Positions 1-5,718 of a stretch of 7,426 nucleotides of DNA are shown here, piece after piece. This stretch comes from an uncultured Lachnospiraceae bacterium. GTDB taxonomy: Bacteria > Bacillota > Clostridia > Lachnospirales > Lachnospiraceae. The notes under the pieces are model-generated. The model was not told where the DNA came from, searched no databases, and saw nothing but the letters and a program-made list of their open reading frames with translations. Location: assembly GCA_910585395.1 (NCBI GenBank), contig CAJUCK010000062.1:1-7426 (forward strand), read 5' to 3'. Within the stretch, counting starts at the first letter, position 1, and each line of letters begins with the position of its first letter. Both the position numbers and the translations under genes were made by a program.

Positions 1-7
1 CACGCAT
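1..7 (-). CDS. Probable start of a further minus-strand gene (partial)
   Basis: On the minus strand an ATG at position 7 is preceded by GAGGG with a 7-base spacer, a good ribosome binding site in the style of the other genes here. Only ATG CGT and one further base lie in the window, so the product cannot be named. It follows the 213-residue gene by about 50 bases on the same strand and could be co-transcribed with it. The call rests on the ribosome binding site and start codon alone; a chance match is possible. Confidence 0.45.
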
Positions 8-25
8 TCTGTTTCCCTCTATATG

Positions 26-37
26 AATACGCGTATT
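26..37. repeat. 12-bp perfect palindrome in a short intergenic gap
   Basis: AATACGCGTATT is a perfect 12-bp palindrome between the stop of the 213-residue gene and the putative start at position 7. It could be an operator half-site pair or chance. It is too short and has no T-run, so it is not a normal intrinsic terminator. Confidence 0.35.
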
Positions 38-56
38 TATTCCCCTGCTGGACGCC

Positions 57-698
57 TCAGCTTCTGCAGTCCAGCATTGATATCCATTCATCTGGGAAAA
101 ATTGTTCTAACAGCCTCTCCTGTTCGTCTGTGTGGAGAATGTTGTTTGTTCCGGCTGGCACATCTTTGCGAAATCTGCCTTTTTCTCCAGAAGTTTCTTC
201 CTTTTCCTGAATTTCTTCCTGCAGATTTCCCTTTTTCTGATTTTCTTTCACTGCCGCTTTTACAGCCTCTCCCAAAAGAATTCCAAATTGTTCATTAGTT
301 TTGCTTACTTGCTGCACCATCTGATATGCCTGCTGCACAATTGTCTGCTGTTCTTCCTTACTGGACGCCTGAGACAGCGCATGCTTGATCCGCTCTCCCT
401 CTTTTCTTGCAAGCTCCGCCATCTGAGCAAGCCTGGGATCTGTCTCCATCAGAAACTTCTTTTCTTCTGGTGACACATGCTCTCCCCTGGCGATCCGGCG
501 GGCAATCTCTGCCGCCTTCCTCGCATCATTCTGCCCCTCATCCACTTCTTTCGGTTCCAAAAGCCGCGCAAGCACAGACTTCTTCTCCTGATCCTGTTCT
601 GTACCTATTACATTGCGGATTGCCTGAGAAATATCTACGGTCTTTTTGCAACTTTGATGTTTCGTTTCTTCTATATTAACAGGCAGCATAATATTCAT
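57..698 (-). CDS. Uncharacterised charged 213-residue protein
   Basis: The product is not recognised with certainty. It is a soluble, strongly charged and probably largely helical protein with no signal peptide or membrane segment. Residues 24-31 (SQAIRNVI) suggest a short amphipathic helix. Residues 60-130 form an Arg/Glu/Ala/Gln-rich stretch with the core ARRIARGEHVSPEEKKFL followed by a D-P-R-L segment (88-90) and a long helix. Residues 155-180 are a Lys/Glu-rich, probably disordered linker, and the end (190-208) is acidic and aromatic. The pattern 'G..VS..E..FL...DP.L...A' resembles uncharacterised small proteins that I recall from Lachnospiraceae, sometimes near flagellar genes; that is memory-based inference. 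The start is supported by GGGAGG at 708-713, 9 bases before the ATG. The gene lies 68 bases downstream of the lgt-like gene on the same strand and may be co-transcribed or use a weak promoter of its own near 740-745. Confidence 0.8.
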   Translation of the reverse strand: MNIMLPVNIEETKHQSCKKTVDISQAIRNVIGTEQDQEKKSVLARLLEPKEVDEGQNDARKAAEIARRIARGEHVSPEEKKFLMETDPRLAQMAELARKEGERIKHALSQASSKEEQQTIVQQAYQMVQQVSKTNEQFGILLGEAVKAAVKENQKKGNLQEEIQEKEETSGEKGRFRKDVPAGTNNILHTDEQERLLEQFFPDEWISMLDCRS

Positions 699-739
699 AA
701 TTCAGAACCTCCCTTTCGTGCAAACCAATCATTTTAAAG

Positions 740-745
740 ATTATA
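740..745 (-). promoter_or_regulatory. Possible -10 element upstream of the 213-residue gene
   Basis: The minus strand reads TATAAT here, about 42 bases before the ATG at 698, which suits a short leader. No good -35 element lies 16-18 bases further upstream (the best is an AATAAA-like stretch). It is therefore either a weak or activator-dependent promoter or a chance match in an AT-rich gap. Confidence 0.3.
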
Positions 746-766
746 TCGGCACAAAAAAGGCATTTA

Positions 767-1516
767 TTAATTCTCTGAATATTTATCTGCTGCCACAAAG
801 ATACCAATTCCAAGTGCCAGTATAAAGATGGAAATGATCTGTGAAGTAGATAAAAATCCCCATGTTCCCCGGTAATCATTTCGCAGCATCTCAATGATAA
901 AGCGCCCGATACTATATAAGATACAGTAACCAGCAGCTACTTTTCCTTTCTTAGGCTCTTTCTTTGCATATGCCATCAGCACAAATGCCAATACAAAATC
1001 GCCTATGCTGGAATAAATCTGTGTTGGAATCAATTTTACACCGTTGGGGGCATATTCTGACCGCCAATATTGTATGCTCAGCGCAGATTCTGTCTCTCTG
1101 CCATAACAGCAGCCAGCGAAAAAGCAGCCTATACGTCCACATCCCTGAGCAAAAGCCACCGACGGAAGTACCAAATCTAAATACCTGACAAAGTCTACCC
1201 TTTTATATCTGCAGTAGAGCAGGCTGGCAAAAACGCCTCCCAGAATTCCACCATATACCACCCATCCATTCTGAAAATTCCACAAAATAGAAGGATCTTT
1301 CAAAATATCTAGAATACTCACAGTATAATAAAGCAGTTTACTTCCGGCTGCTCCCCCAAAAATAGCACACCAGAATATACCATATAAAATATCTGTTTCC
1401 ATCCCCCTTTTTTTTGCGCGTCTCTCACAAATTATCAATGCGCTCAGGAACCCAAGAGCAACCATAATTCCATACATATGCAGAGTCAGCGGTCCAATCT
1501 GTATATCATTAATCAT
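767..1516 (-). CDS. lgt: Prolipoprotein diacylglyceryl transferase family protein (Lgt-like, atypical active site)
   Basis: Lgt transfers diacylglycerol from phosphatidylglycerol to the lipobox cysteine of prelipoproteins in the cytoplasmic membrane. The 249-residue protein has about seven hydrophobic segments. It shows the family order: Tyr15 in an early YGI motif, a YGGILGG motif at 88-94, the signature GCGRIGCFFAGCCYG at 125-139, P-T-Q-I-Y at 164-168, and a late R-F-I-I-E-M-L-R-N-D segment at 205-214 with G-Q-like TSQII at 224-228. Arg128 fits the essential E. coli Arg143. The positions that fit E. coli His103, Asn146 and Glu151 are Tyr88, Cys131 and Cys136, so strict Lgt activity is uncertain; it may be a clostridial variant or a paralogue with another substrate. 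A longer reading starting at 1573 is possible, but the ATG at 1516 has AAAGGA 7 bases upstream, begins right at the conserved family start, and the longer version would run into the promoter. At 249 residues it is somewhat shorter than E. coli Lgt (about 290). Confidence 0.85.
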   Translation of the reverse strand: MINDIQIGPLTLHMYGIMVALGFLSALIICERRAKKRGMETDILYGIFWCAIFGGAAGSKLLYYTVSILDILKDPSILWNFQNGWVVYGGILGGVFASLLYCRYKRVDFVRYLDLVLPSVAFAQGCGRIGCFFAGCCYGRETESALSIQYWRSEYAPNGVKLIPTQIYSSIGDFVLAFVLMAYAKKEPKKGKVAAGYCILYSIGRFIIEMLRNDYRGTWGFLSTSQIISIFILALGIGIFVAADKYSEN

Positions 1517-1562
1517 TTTCTTTTCCTTTCTTATCTTTTTACAATTTATCTGTGTGGTTACG

Positions 1563-1591
1563 ATTATACGCAATTTCTGCTCTCATTGCAA
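1563..1591 (-). promoter_or_regulatory. Sigma-A type promoter of the lgt-like gene
   Basis: The minus strand carries TTGCAA at 1591-1586 and TATAAT at 1568-1563, separated by exactly 17 bases. Transcription would start near 1556 and give a leader of about 40 bases before the ATG at 1516, which contains the AAAGGA ribosome binding site. This placement also argues against the longer start at 1573. Confidence 0.75.
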
Positions 1592-1609
1592 GAGAAGCCG
1601 TAATTTCAG

Positions 1610-1638
1610 TTGACGCTGTTTTTTTCCTGGGATATAAT
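1610..1638 (+). promoter_or_regulatory. Sigma-A type promoter of the methyltransferase gene
   Basis: TTGACG at 1610-1615 and TATAAT at 1633-1638 are separated by exactly 17 bases, close to the ideal vegetative promoter. Transcription would start near 1645, leaving a leader of about 53 bases with AAAGGA at 1685-1690, 8 bases before the ATG. The -35 box is only 18 bases from the -35 of the divergent lgt promoter, so the two polymerase sites lie back to back and could compete. Confidence 0.8.
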
Positions 1639-1698
1639 ATTTCCTGATATTAGAAAAGAATTCTCTACGAAGAAGATGTACAAGAAAGGAATACACCT

Positions 1699-2559
1699 AT
1701 GTGGATTGCAGACAGCTGGAAAGATTATGAAGTCATCGACTGCTCAAAAGGCGAGAAACTGGAACGCTGGGCAGATTTTATATTAGTAAGGCCAGATCCT
1801 CAAGTCATCTGGGATACTCCGCGGACACTCCCAGGCTGGAAAAAAAAGAACGGACATTATCACCGCAGTAAAAAAGGGGGCGGGGAATGGGAATTTTTTG
1901 AATTGCCGCAGCAATGGGACATTCATTATCATTCTCTGACCTTTCACCTGAAGCCTTTTAGTTTTAAACATACTGGATTATTTCCAGAACAAGCAGTTAA
2001 CTGGGACTGGTTCGGTAAAAAGATACGCCAAGCAGGACGCCCCGTGAAAGTGTTAAATCTCTTTGCCTATACTGGCGGCGCCACACTGGCGGCAGCAGCC
2101 GCAGGGGCAAGCGTCACCCATGTGGACGCTTCTAAGGGCATGGTAACCTGGGCAAAAGAAAATGCCATTGCCTCTGCTTTGGGAGACGCTCCTGTCCGCT
2201 GGATTGTGGATGACTGTGTAAAATTTGTGGAACGTGAAATACGCCGCGGCAATCATTATGACGCCATTATTATGGATCCCCCTTCTTATGGCAGAGGACC
2301 CAAAGGCGAAATATGGAAAATTGAAGACGCCATTTATCCTCTGGTAAAGCTGTGTGTGCAGCTTCTCTCAAAAAAGCCGCTTTTCTTTCTGATTAACTCC
2401 TACACAACCGGGCTCCAGCCTGCTGTCCTCGCCTATATGCTGGGGACGGAACTTCGAAATTTCAAAGGTATTATAGATGCTCAGGAAATTGGACTTCCTG
2501 TTTCTTCCAATGGTCTGGTACTGCCCTGCGGCGCCAGCGGAAGATGGGAGGCACTTTAA
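1699..2559 (+). CDS. Class I SAM-dependent methyltransferase, RlmI/RlmK-like catalytic domain
   Basis: This 286-residue enzyme has a Rossmann-type SAM-binding domain. Motif I is VLNLFAYTGGAT at 118-129, the acidic residue after strand 2 is in VDAS at 142-145, D-D at 171-172 probably contacts the adenine region, and motif IV is DPPSYGRG at 193-200. The phenylalanine-rich motif I (NLFAYTG) followed by DPP is typical of the RlmI/RlmK-related group, which methylates 23S rRNA. The DPPSY tetrad fits a base or exocyclic-nitrogen methyltransferase. I see no convincing m5C catalytic cysteine motif, and the usual N-terminal PUA domain is absent; residues 1-110 are instead a short beta-rich substrate region with aromatic and basic residues. 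The exact substrate is therefore not assigned. It is the only plus-strand gene here, is read from its own strong promoter, and converges on the pyruvate kinase-like gene with a 43-base gap. Confidence 0.88.
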   Translation: MWIADSWKDYEVIDCSKGEKLERWADFILVRPDPQVIWDTPRTLPGWKKKNGHYHRSKKGGGEWEFFELPQQWDIHYHSLTFHLKPFSFKHTGLFPEQAVNWDWFGKKIRQAGRPVKVLNLFAYTGGATLAAAAAGASVTHVDASKGMVTWAKENAIASALGDAPVRWIVDDCVKFVEREIRRGNHYDAIIMDPPSYGRGPKGEIWKIEDAIYPLVKLCVQLLSKKPLFFLINSYTTGLQPAVLAYMLGTELRNFKGIIDAQEIGLPVSSNGLVLPCGASGRWEAL

Positions 2560-2585
2560 TCATAGCGCCCGCCGCATTCCGTTTT

Positions 2586-2619
2586 TCATCTGTTTTTTAA
2601 ATTCATCTGTTCTTTAAAT
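2586..2619. repeat. 17-bp tandem direct repeat across the pyruvate kinase stop codon
   Basis: TCATCTGTTTTTTAAAT (2586-2602) is followed directly by TCATCTGTTCTTTAAAT (2603-2619), with one mismatch in 17 bases. The second copy contains the reverse complement of the last five codons and TGA stop of the minus-strand gene. The first copy lies in the convergent gap and adds a second T-run (2593-2598) on the plus strand. A slippage-type duplication is the simplest explanation. Confidence 0.85.
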
Positions 2620-3616
2620 ATTTCTGGGCGCTCTCCACTGTCCGGCAGAGATACTTTACAGTCTCTGCCGGATATTTTCCAGACGCAGTCTCCCCTGTCA
2701 CCATCACACTAGATGCTCCCTGAGAAACCGCCTGAAAAATATCTGAAACTTCCGCGCGGGTAGGTACCTTGCTGTTCTCCATAGAAGCCAGCATCTGAGT
2801 TACCACCATAAAAGGTTTTCCAGCGCTTGTGCATATTTCTGCTACCTCTGCCTGTACTGCCGGAAGTTCCCACAGCGGCATACAATTGCCAAGATCACCT
2901 CTTGCAATAACAATTTGGTCTGCACAGGACAGAAGAGATTGTAAATTTCTCACTCCATCCATGTTCTCTATTTTTGCAAATACTTCTAATTCCTCTGCGC
3001 CTGCATCTGTAAGTTCCTGTCTTAAATTCTGTAGATCCTGGCAGGAACGCACGAAGGGCAGCATAACTCCTGTGACACCATGCTTTTTGGCTTCCCTGAT
3101 ATTTTTCCGGTCACTGTCTGTCAATGTGGGAAGTACTAGCTCCACCCCAGAGATTGATATGCTTTTCCTTGAAGTTAGGGTTCCGCCTCTCTGTACCCGG
3201 CAGAAAATCCGCTCCTTATCAATTTCTTCCACAGTCAGAAGAAGCTTCCCATCATCGATCAGCACCTGCTGTCCTGGCTTGACTCTGGAAAGGAGCTGTA
3301 TTGGTACTGGGATCGTTCCTTCTTCTAAAGCCCCCGACTCCTTTTGCGGTTTTAATACAATCTTCCTCTCTTCCTTTAATACTATTGGTGATTTTATCAC
3401 ACCAATACGAAGTTCTGGTCCCTGCAAATCCACAAGAAGCCGCGGGCAGATGCCCGCAGCTTCAGCTGCTCTTTGTATTCTGTCTGTCCATACCCGGCAG
3501 TCTGACAGCCCTGTATGGGAAAGATTCAGCCGCATTCCTGTCATGCCATGATAAAACATTTCTGTAAGAATATTGATATCTGCACATGCTGGACCTATCG
3601 TTCCATAAATATCCAT
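2603..3616 (-). CDS. Pyruvate kinase homologue lacking the C-terminal domain
   Basis: Pyruvate kinase converts phosphoenolpyruvate and ADP to pyruvate and ATP. The 337-residue protein holds the catalytic A barrel and the B lid but ends where the C domain (allosteric and subunit contacts) would begin; usual bacterial enzymes are about 470-590 residues. Visible motifs are TIGPA (6-10), MRLNLSH with Arg29, Asn31 and Ser33 (28-34), VDLQGPELR (62-70), a B domain with IDDG (120-123), the signature VFAKIENMDGV with Lys215 and Glu217 (212-222), ARGDLG with Asp241 (238-243), TQMLASM with Thr273 (273-279), PTRAEVSDI (285-293) and GETASGKYP (308-316). The catalytic lysine and both metal-binding acids are kept. 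One potassium ligand, the Thr of the usual LDTKG, is Leu64, although Glu68 is the residue typical of potassium-dependent enzymes. The ATG has AGGGGG 8 bases upstream and lies 3 bases after the L,D-transpeptidase stop, so it is translationally coupled. It may be an active unregulated kinase or a paralogue with another role. Confidence 0.87.
   Translation of the reverse strand: MDIYGTIGPACADINILTEMFYHGMTGMRLNLSHTGLSDCRVWTDRIQRAAEAAGICPRLLVDLQGPELRIGVIKSPIVLKEERKIVLKPQKESGALEEGTIPVPIQLLSRVKPGQQVLIDDGKLLLTVEEIDKERIFCRVQRGGTLTSRKSISISGVELVLPTLTDSDRKNIREAKKHGVTGVMLPFVRSCQDLQNLRQELTDAGAEELEVFAKIENMDGVRNLQSLLSCADQIVIARGDLGNCMPLWELPAVQAEVAEICTSAGKPFMVVTQMLASMENSKVPTRAEVSDIFQAVSQGASSVMVTGETASGKYPAETVKYLCRTVESAQKYLKNR
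2641..2672. repeat. 11-bp perfect inverted repeat inside the 3' end of the pyruvate kinase-like gene
   Basis: TCCGGCAGAGA (2641-2651) and TCTCTGCCGGA (2662-2672) are perfect inverted copies around a 10-base loop. On the plus strand the stem is followed by TATTTTCC, so it could act as a leaky intrinsic terminator for transcripts reading through from the methyltransferase gene. On the minus strand no T-run follows, so it is unlikely to stop the pyruvate kinase transcript. It encodes part of the segment YPAETVKYLCRT. Confidence 0.55.
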
Positions 3617-3619
3617 CTC

Positions 3620-5152
3620 TCATTCCCCCTGCTTGTCCGATTCTGCTTCTGGCTTCCCTTCTGCTCCTGGCTGTCCTTCTGCTTCTTTCTTCTCCGGGTC
3701 CACATAAGAAAATGCATTTGAAATTTTTGCATTTTCTGCTGACAGTTCCACCTTCTCTCGATAAAAAGCAATCACTGGCGTACCTACCTTAATGGTTTCA
3801 TATATTTTCTGCGCCACCTCAAGGGGAGCATTGATACAGCCATGGGAACCACTGCTCTTATAAATCTCACCGCCGAATTTTCCATTTCTCCAAGAAGCGT
3901 CATGAATTCCCACATTATATGCAAAAGGCATGAAATAAGTAACGTCTGACTCATAATCCTCTCCCTTTAATACGGCCGGACTGTCCTTATACACAATCTT
4001 AAACACCCCGTCCGGAGAACCATTATTTCGGCTGATATTACCTGTAACAATATCACTCTCTACCACAAGCTGGCCATTCTCATAATACCAGAGATGCTGC
4101 TTGGTATAGTCAATCTCCACATACGTATTTCCTATGTCATTTTTTCCTTCCACAAAAGGACGCTGAGAATATTCAGGCTCTCTGCTGACTGGTTTCCCGG
4201 CTTCCAAGTCCGCCTTTAACCGCTCTGCCTCCTTGGGCTTGTTGACAATCCAGCCATAATCACCGCCGCCAATTTCCACCGTATCGCCAGATGAGGTCTT
4301 AAAGGAACGCACATCTGCATATGTATTATATTTACTGGCAAGAGACTGGACATATGCCTCAATCTTTTCTACATTCAATGATACCGAAAATCCTTCTACC
4401 AAAAGAAATTCACGAATCTGTTTTTTATCAAGTTTTTCTTCATAATCTTTGATTTCATAATTTATCTCAGCATTTTCATAACTGTTAATCCGATCCATTA
4501 CCTGAGTAATTTCTCTGCTCTCGCTGGTATATTCAGGTTTTACATAGTCTTCATCTGTAAGCTCTACAGAAGCATCCCCCGCTGATACCGCCTGCTGCAC
4601 CTTGGCAAGCACATTCTCATAAATCATCTGATTTCCCGGAATCTCCGGCTGGATATAATAACCGTCTTCCCCCAGTTCTATCTGGGCACTTTCTGGTTCT
4701 GTAATATTTTCCTTTCGAAAACAGTCCAGTGCGGACACCGCCTTGGAAATTAGTTCCTCCTGATATTCCATGGTAATTGGAACGTCCGTTTTCAGGGGAT
4801 GATACAGTTTTACTAGCCACTGAAGCGGTTCCTGTTCCTTTAACAGTTTCTCCACGGACCCATCCGGCACATAACTGCAGCCAATATCCGCTCCATAAAT
4901 ATGATGTTTTTCACCATCCCTGTCAAAAATAGTCAGAAGATAATCTTCCACGCCATCTCCCACTTTTTCCTCGGCGCTGGATAAATCCATGCCTCCAACT
5001 TTCCATCCATTGATTCTGGTTCGGAAGAAAAAATGGCTGCTGAAATAATATCCCATGAAAAGATACACTGCTGCCAATAGCAAAATAACTCCTAACACGC
5101 TTGCTATAATAATTTTCTGTTTTCTTCTCTGTTTTCTTCTTCGCATATGCAT
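3620..5152 (-). CDS. Membrane-anchored L,D-transpeptidase (YkuD domain) with putative peptidoglycan-binding region
   Basis: This enzyme cross-links peptidoglycan stems through 3-3 bonds outside the membrane. The 510-residue protein starts with a basic segment (1-13) and one hydrophobic helix (about 14-35), giving a type II membrane protein. Residues about 45-340 form the extracellular alpha/beta region; its repeated stretch with INGWKVGGMDLSSAEEKV (47-64) resembles putative peptidoglycan-binding domains (PG_binding_4/VanW-associated) that precede YkuD in clostridial proteins. The YkuD domain spans about 343-465 and carries the catalytic motif with His417 and S-H-G-C-I-N at 436-441 (Cys439 nucleophile). 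After it comes an acidic, low-complexity Glu/Gly/Pro/Lys tail (487-510). The start is supported by AGGA 7 bases before the ATG at 5152; Met3 is a less well-spaced alternative. It is 36 bases downstream of the 131-residue gene and 3 bases upstream of the pyruvate kinase-like gene. Confidence 0.93.
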   Translation of the reverse strand: MHMRRRKQRRKQKIIIASVLGVILLLAAVYLFMGYYFSSHFFFRTRINGWKVGGMDLSSAEEKVGDGVEDYLLTIFDRDGEKHHIYGADIGCSYVPDGSVEKLLKEQEPLQWLVKLYHPLKTDVPITMEYQEELISKAVSALDCFRKENITEPESAQIELGEDGYYIQPEIPGNQMIYENVLAKVQQAVSAGDASVELTDEDYVKPEYTSESREITQVMDRINSYENAEINYEIKDYEEKLDKKQIREFLLVEGFSVSLNVEKIEAYVQSLASKYNTYADVRSFKTSSGDTVEIGGGDYGWIVNKPKEAERLKADLEAGKPVSREPEYSQRPFVEGKNDIGNTYVEIDYTKQHLWYYENGQLVVESDIVTGNISRNNGSPDGVFKIVYKDSPAVLKGEDYESDVTYFMPFAYNVGIHDASWRNGKFGGEIYKSSGSHGCINAPLEVAQKIYETIKVGTPVIAFYREKVELSAENAKISNAFSYVDPEKKEAEGQPGAEGKPEAESDKQGE

Positions 5153-5188
5153 CCCTCATTCCTGTATTTGCCTCAACCTTTTTCCTGA

Positions 5189-5584
5189 TTACTCCTGTTT
5201 GGATATATACAGCATGAATTCTATCAGTTCATTTTGTTTTCCCAGCTTTCTAGGATAAATGGCAGCAGATACCTTCTGCATCTCTCCCTGAACATTCCTT
5301 GTATAAGAACCTGTCACTCTGTCCTGCCCTTTTTTAAATGCTTTTTGCAGGAAATCCAGCGAAAACAGCTGGAAGCAGAACTCCTGATCATCCGCCGCAA
5401 CTTTTTCTTTTATCACAAGCTGAAGCATTTTCTCATATCTGCTGATACTGTAATCATCCTGAAGGATTTCTGCCAGCCTTTTTTCTTCCTCTGGTCCTTT
5501 CAGAATATTGCATTTATCTGGTGCAAGACTCACCAGAGTAATCTTATAGTATTCTTTTCCCCGAAGGTCATCCTTTAATCCCAT
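5189..5584 (-). CDS. Free-standing PAS-like protein of 131 residues
   Basis: The family is not recognised with certainty. The sequence has no signal peptide or membrane segment. It fits, end to end, the PAS-like sensor module that precedes GGDEF domains in many clostridial proteins: an opening strand EYYKITLVSL (11-20), a helical SRYEKMLQL region with V-A-A-D-D (48-66), FSLDFLQKAF (74-83), a strand VTGSYTR (90-96), GEMQKVSAAIYPRK (100-113) and a closing strand IEFMLYISK (121-129). In such proteins 'hPeDr..F...Fsle.L......g....eYRr..GeyrWv' is the usual pattern; here the aspartate pair and SLDFL are kept. No output domain is attached, so it may act on a partner, or be a remnant. The start is the first possible ATG, since a TAA lies two codons upstream in frame; its ribosome binding site (AGGAAAG) is rather far, about 11 bases. 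It is the first gene of the group with the L,D-transpeptidase. Confidence 0.75.
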   Translation of the reverse strand: MGLKDDLRGKEYYKITLVSLAPDKCNILKGPEEEKRLAEILQDDYSISRYEKMLQLVIKEKVAADDQEFCFQLFSLDFLQKAFKKGQDRVTGSYTRNVQGEMQKVSAAIYPRKLGKQNELIEFMLYISKQE

Positions 5585-5718
5585 GTTTTATTTTACTTTC
5601 CTTTTTAATTTTCGCTTTTATATTATCCTCTTCTATTTTATCTTTTACAGGCAGCAAAAGATTTGAATTTTTGCAAATAATTTCTTATTCTTTTCTTAAT
5701 CTTTCTCACACATATCGC
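5585..5718. other. AT-rich gap upstream of the PAS-like/L,D-transpeptidase/pyruvate kinase group
   Basis: This 134-base gap separates nrdG from the next minus-strand gene. It is rich in A on the minus strand and contains short imperfect stems (for example CTTTT...AAAAG around 5653-5671) but no strong hairpin with a T-run and no -35/-10 pair with proper spacing. A promoter for the three-gene group is likely here on position, but I cannot place it. Reading through from nrdDG is also possible. Confidence 0.4.

Noticed and set aside
1517..1573. Nineteen-residue N-terminal extension of the Lgt-like protein starting at 1573
   Set aside because: It would start upstream of, and include, the -10 box of the gene's own promoter; the ATG at 1516 has a better ribosome binding site and matches the family start.
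2527..2576. Possible terminator stem TGCGGCG / CGCCGCA at the end of the methyltransferase gene followed by TTTTT
   Set aside because: The 7-bp stem has a loop of about 36 bases and begins inside the coding region, so it is a weak candidate compared with the repeat at 2641-2672.
2829..3551. Open frame of 240 codons on the plus strand, antisense to the pyruvate kinase-like gene
   Set aside because: It is Ser/Thr/Pro-rich with no recognisable motif, has no ribosome binding site of note, and lies wholly opposite a gene with unmistakable pyruvate kinase motifs.
3708..3736. 9-bp inverted repeat GAAAATGCA / TGCATTTTC inside the L,D-transpeptidase gene
   Set aside because: AT-rich, short, within coding sequence and with no T-run; likely chance.
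5234..5578. Open frame of 114 codons on the plus strand, antisense to the PAS-like gene
   Set aside because: Phe/Leu/Ile-rich composition typical of the complement of a Lys/Glu-rich gene; no independent support.
5653..5671. Short stem CTTTT...AAAAG downstream of nrdG as a terminator
   Set aside because: Only five A/T-dominated pairs with no T-run on the minus strand; not a convincing terminator.
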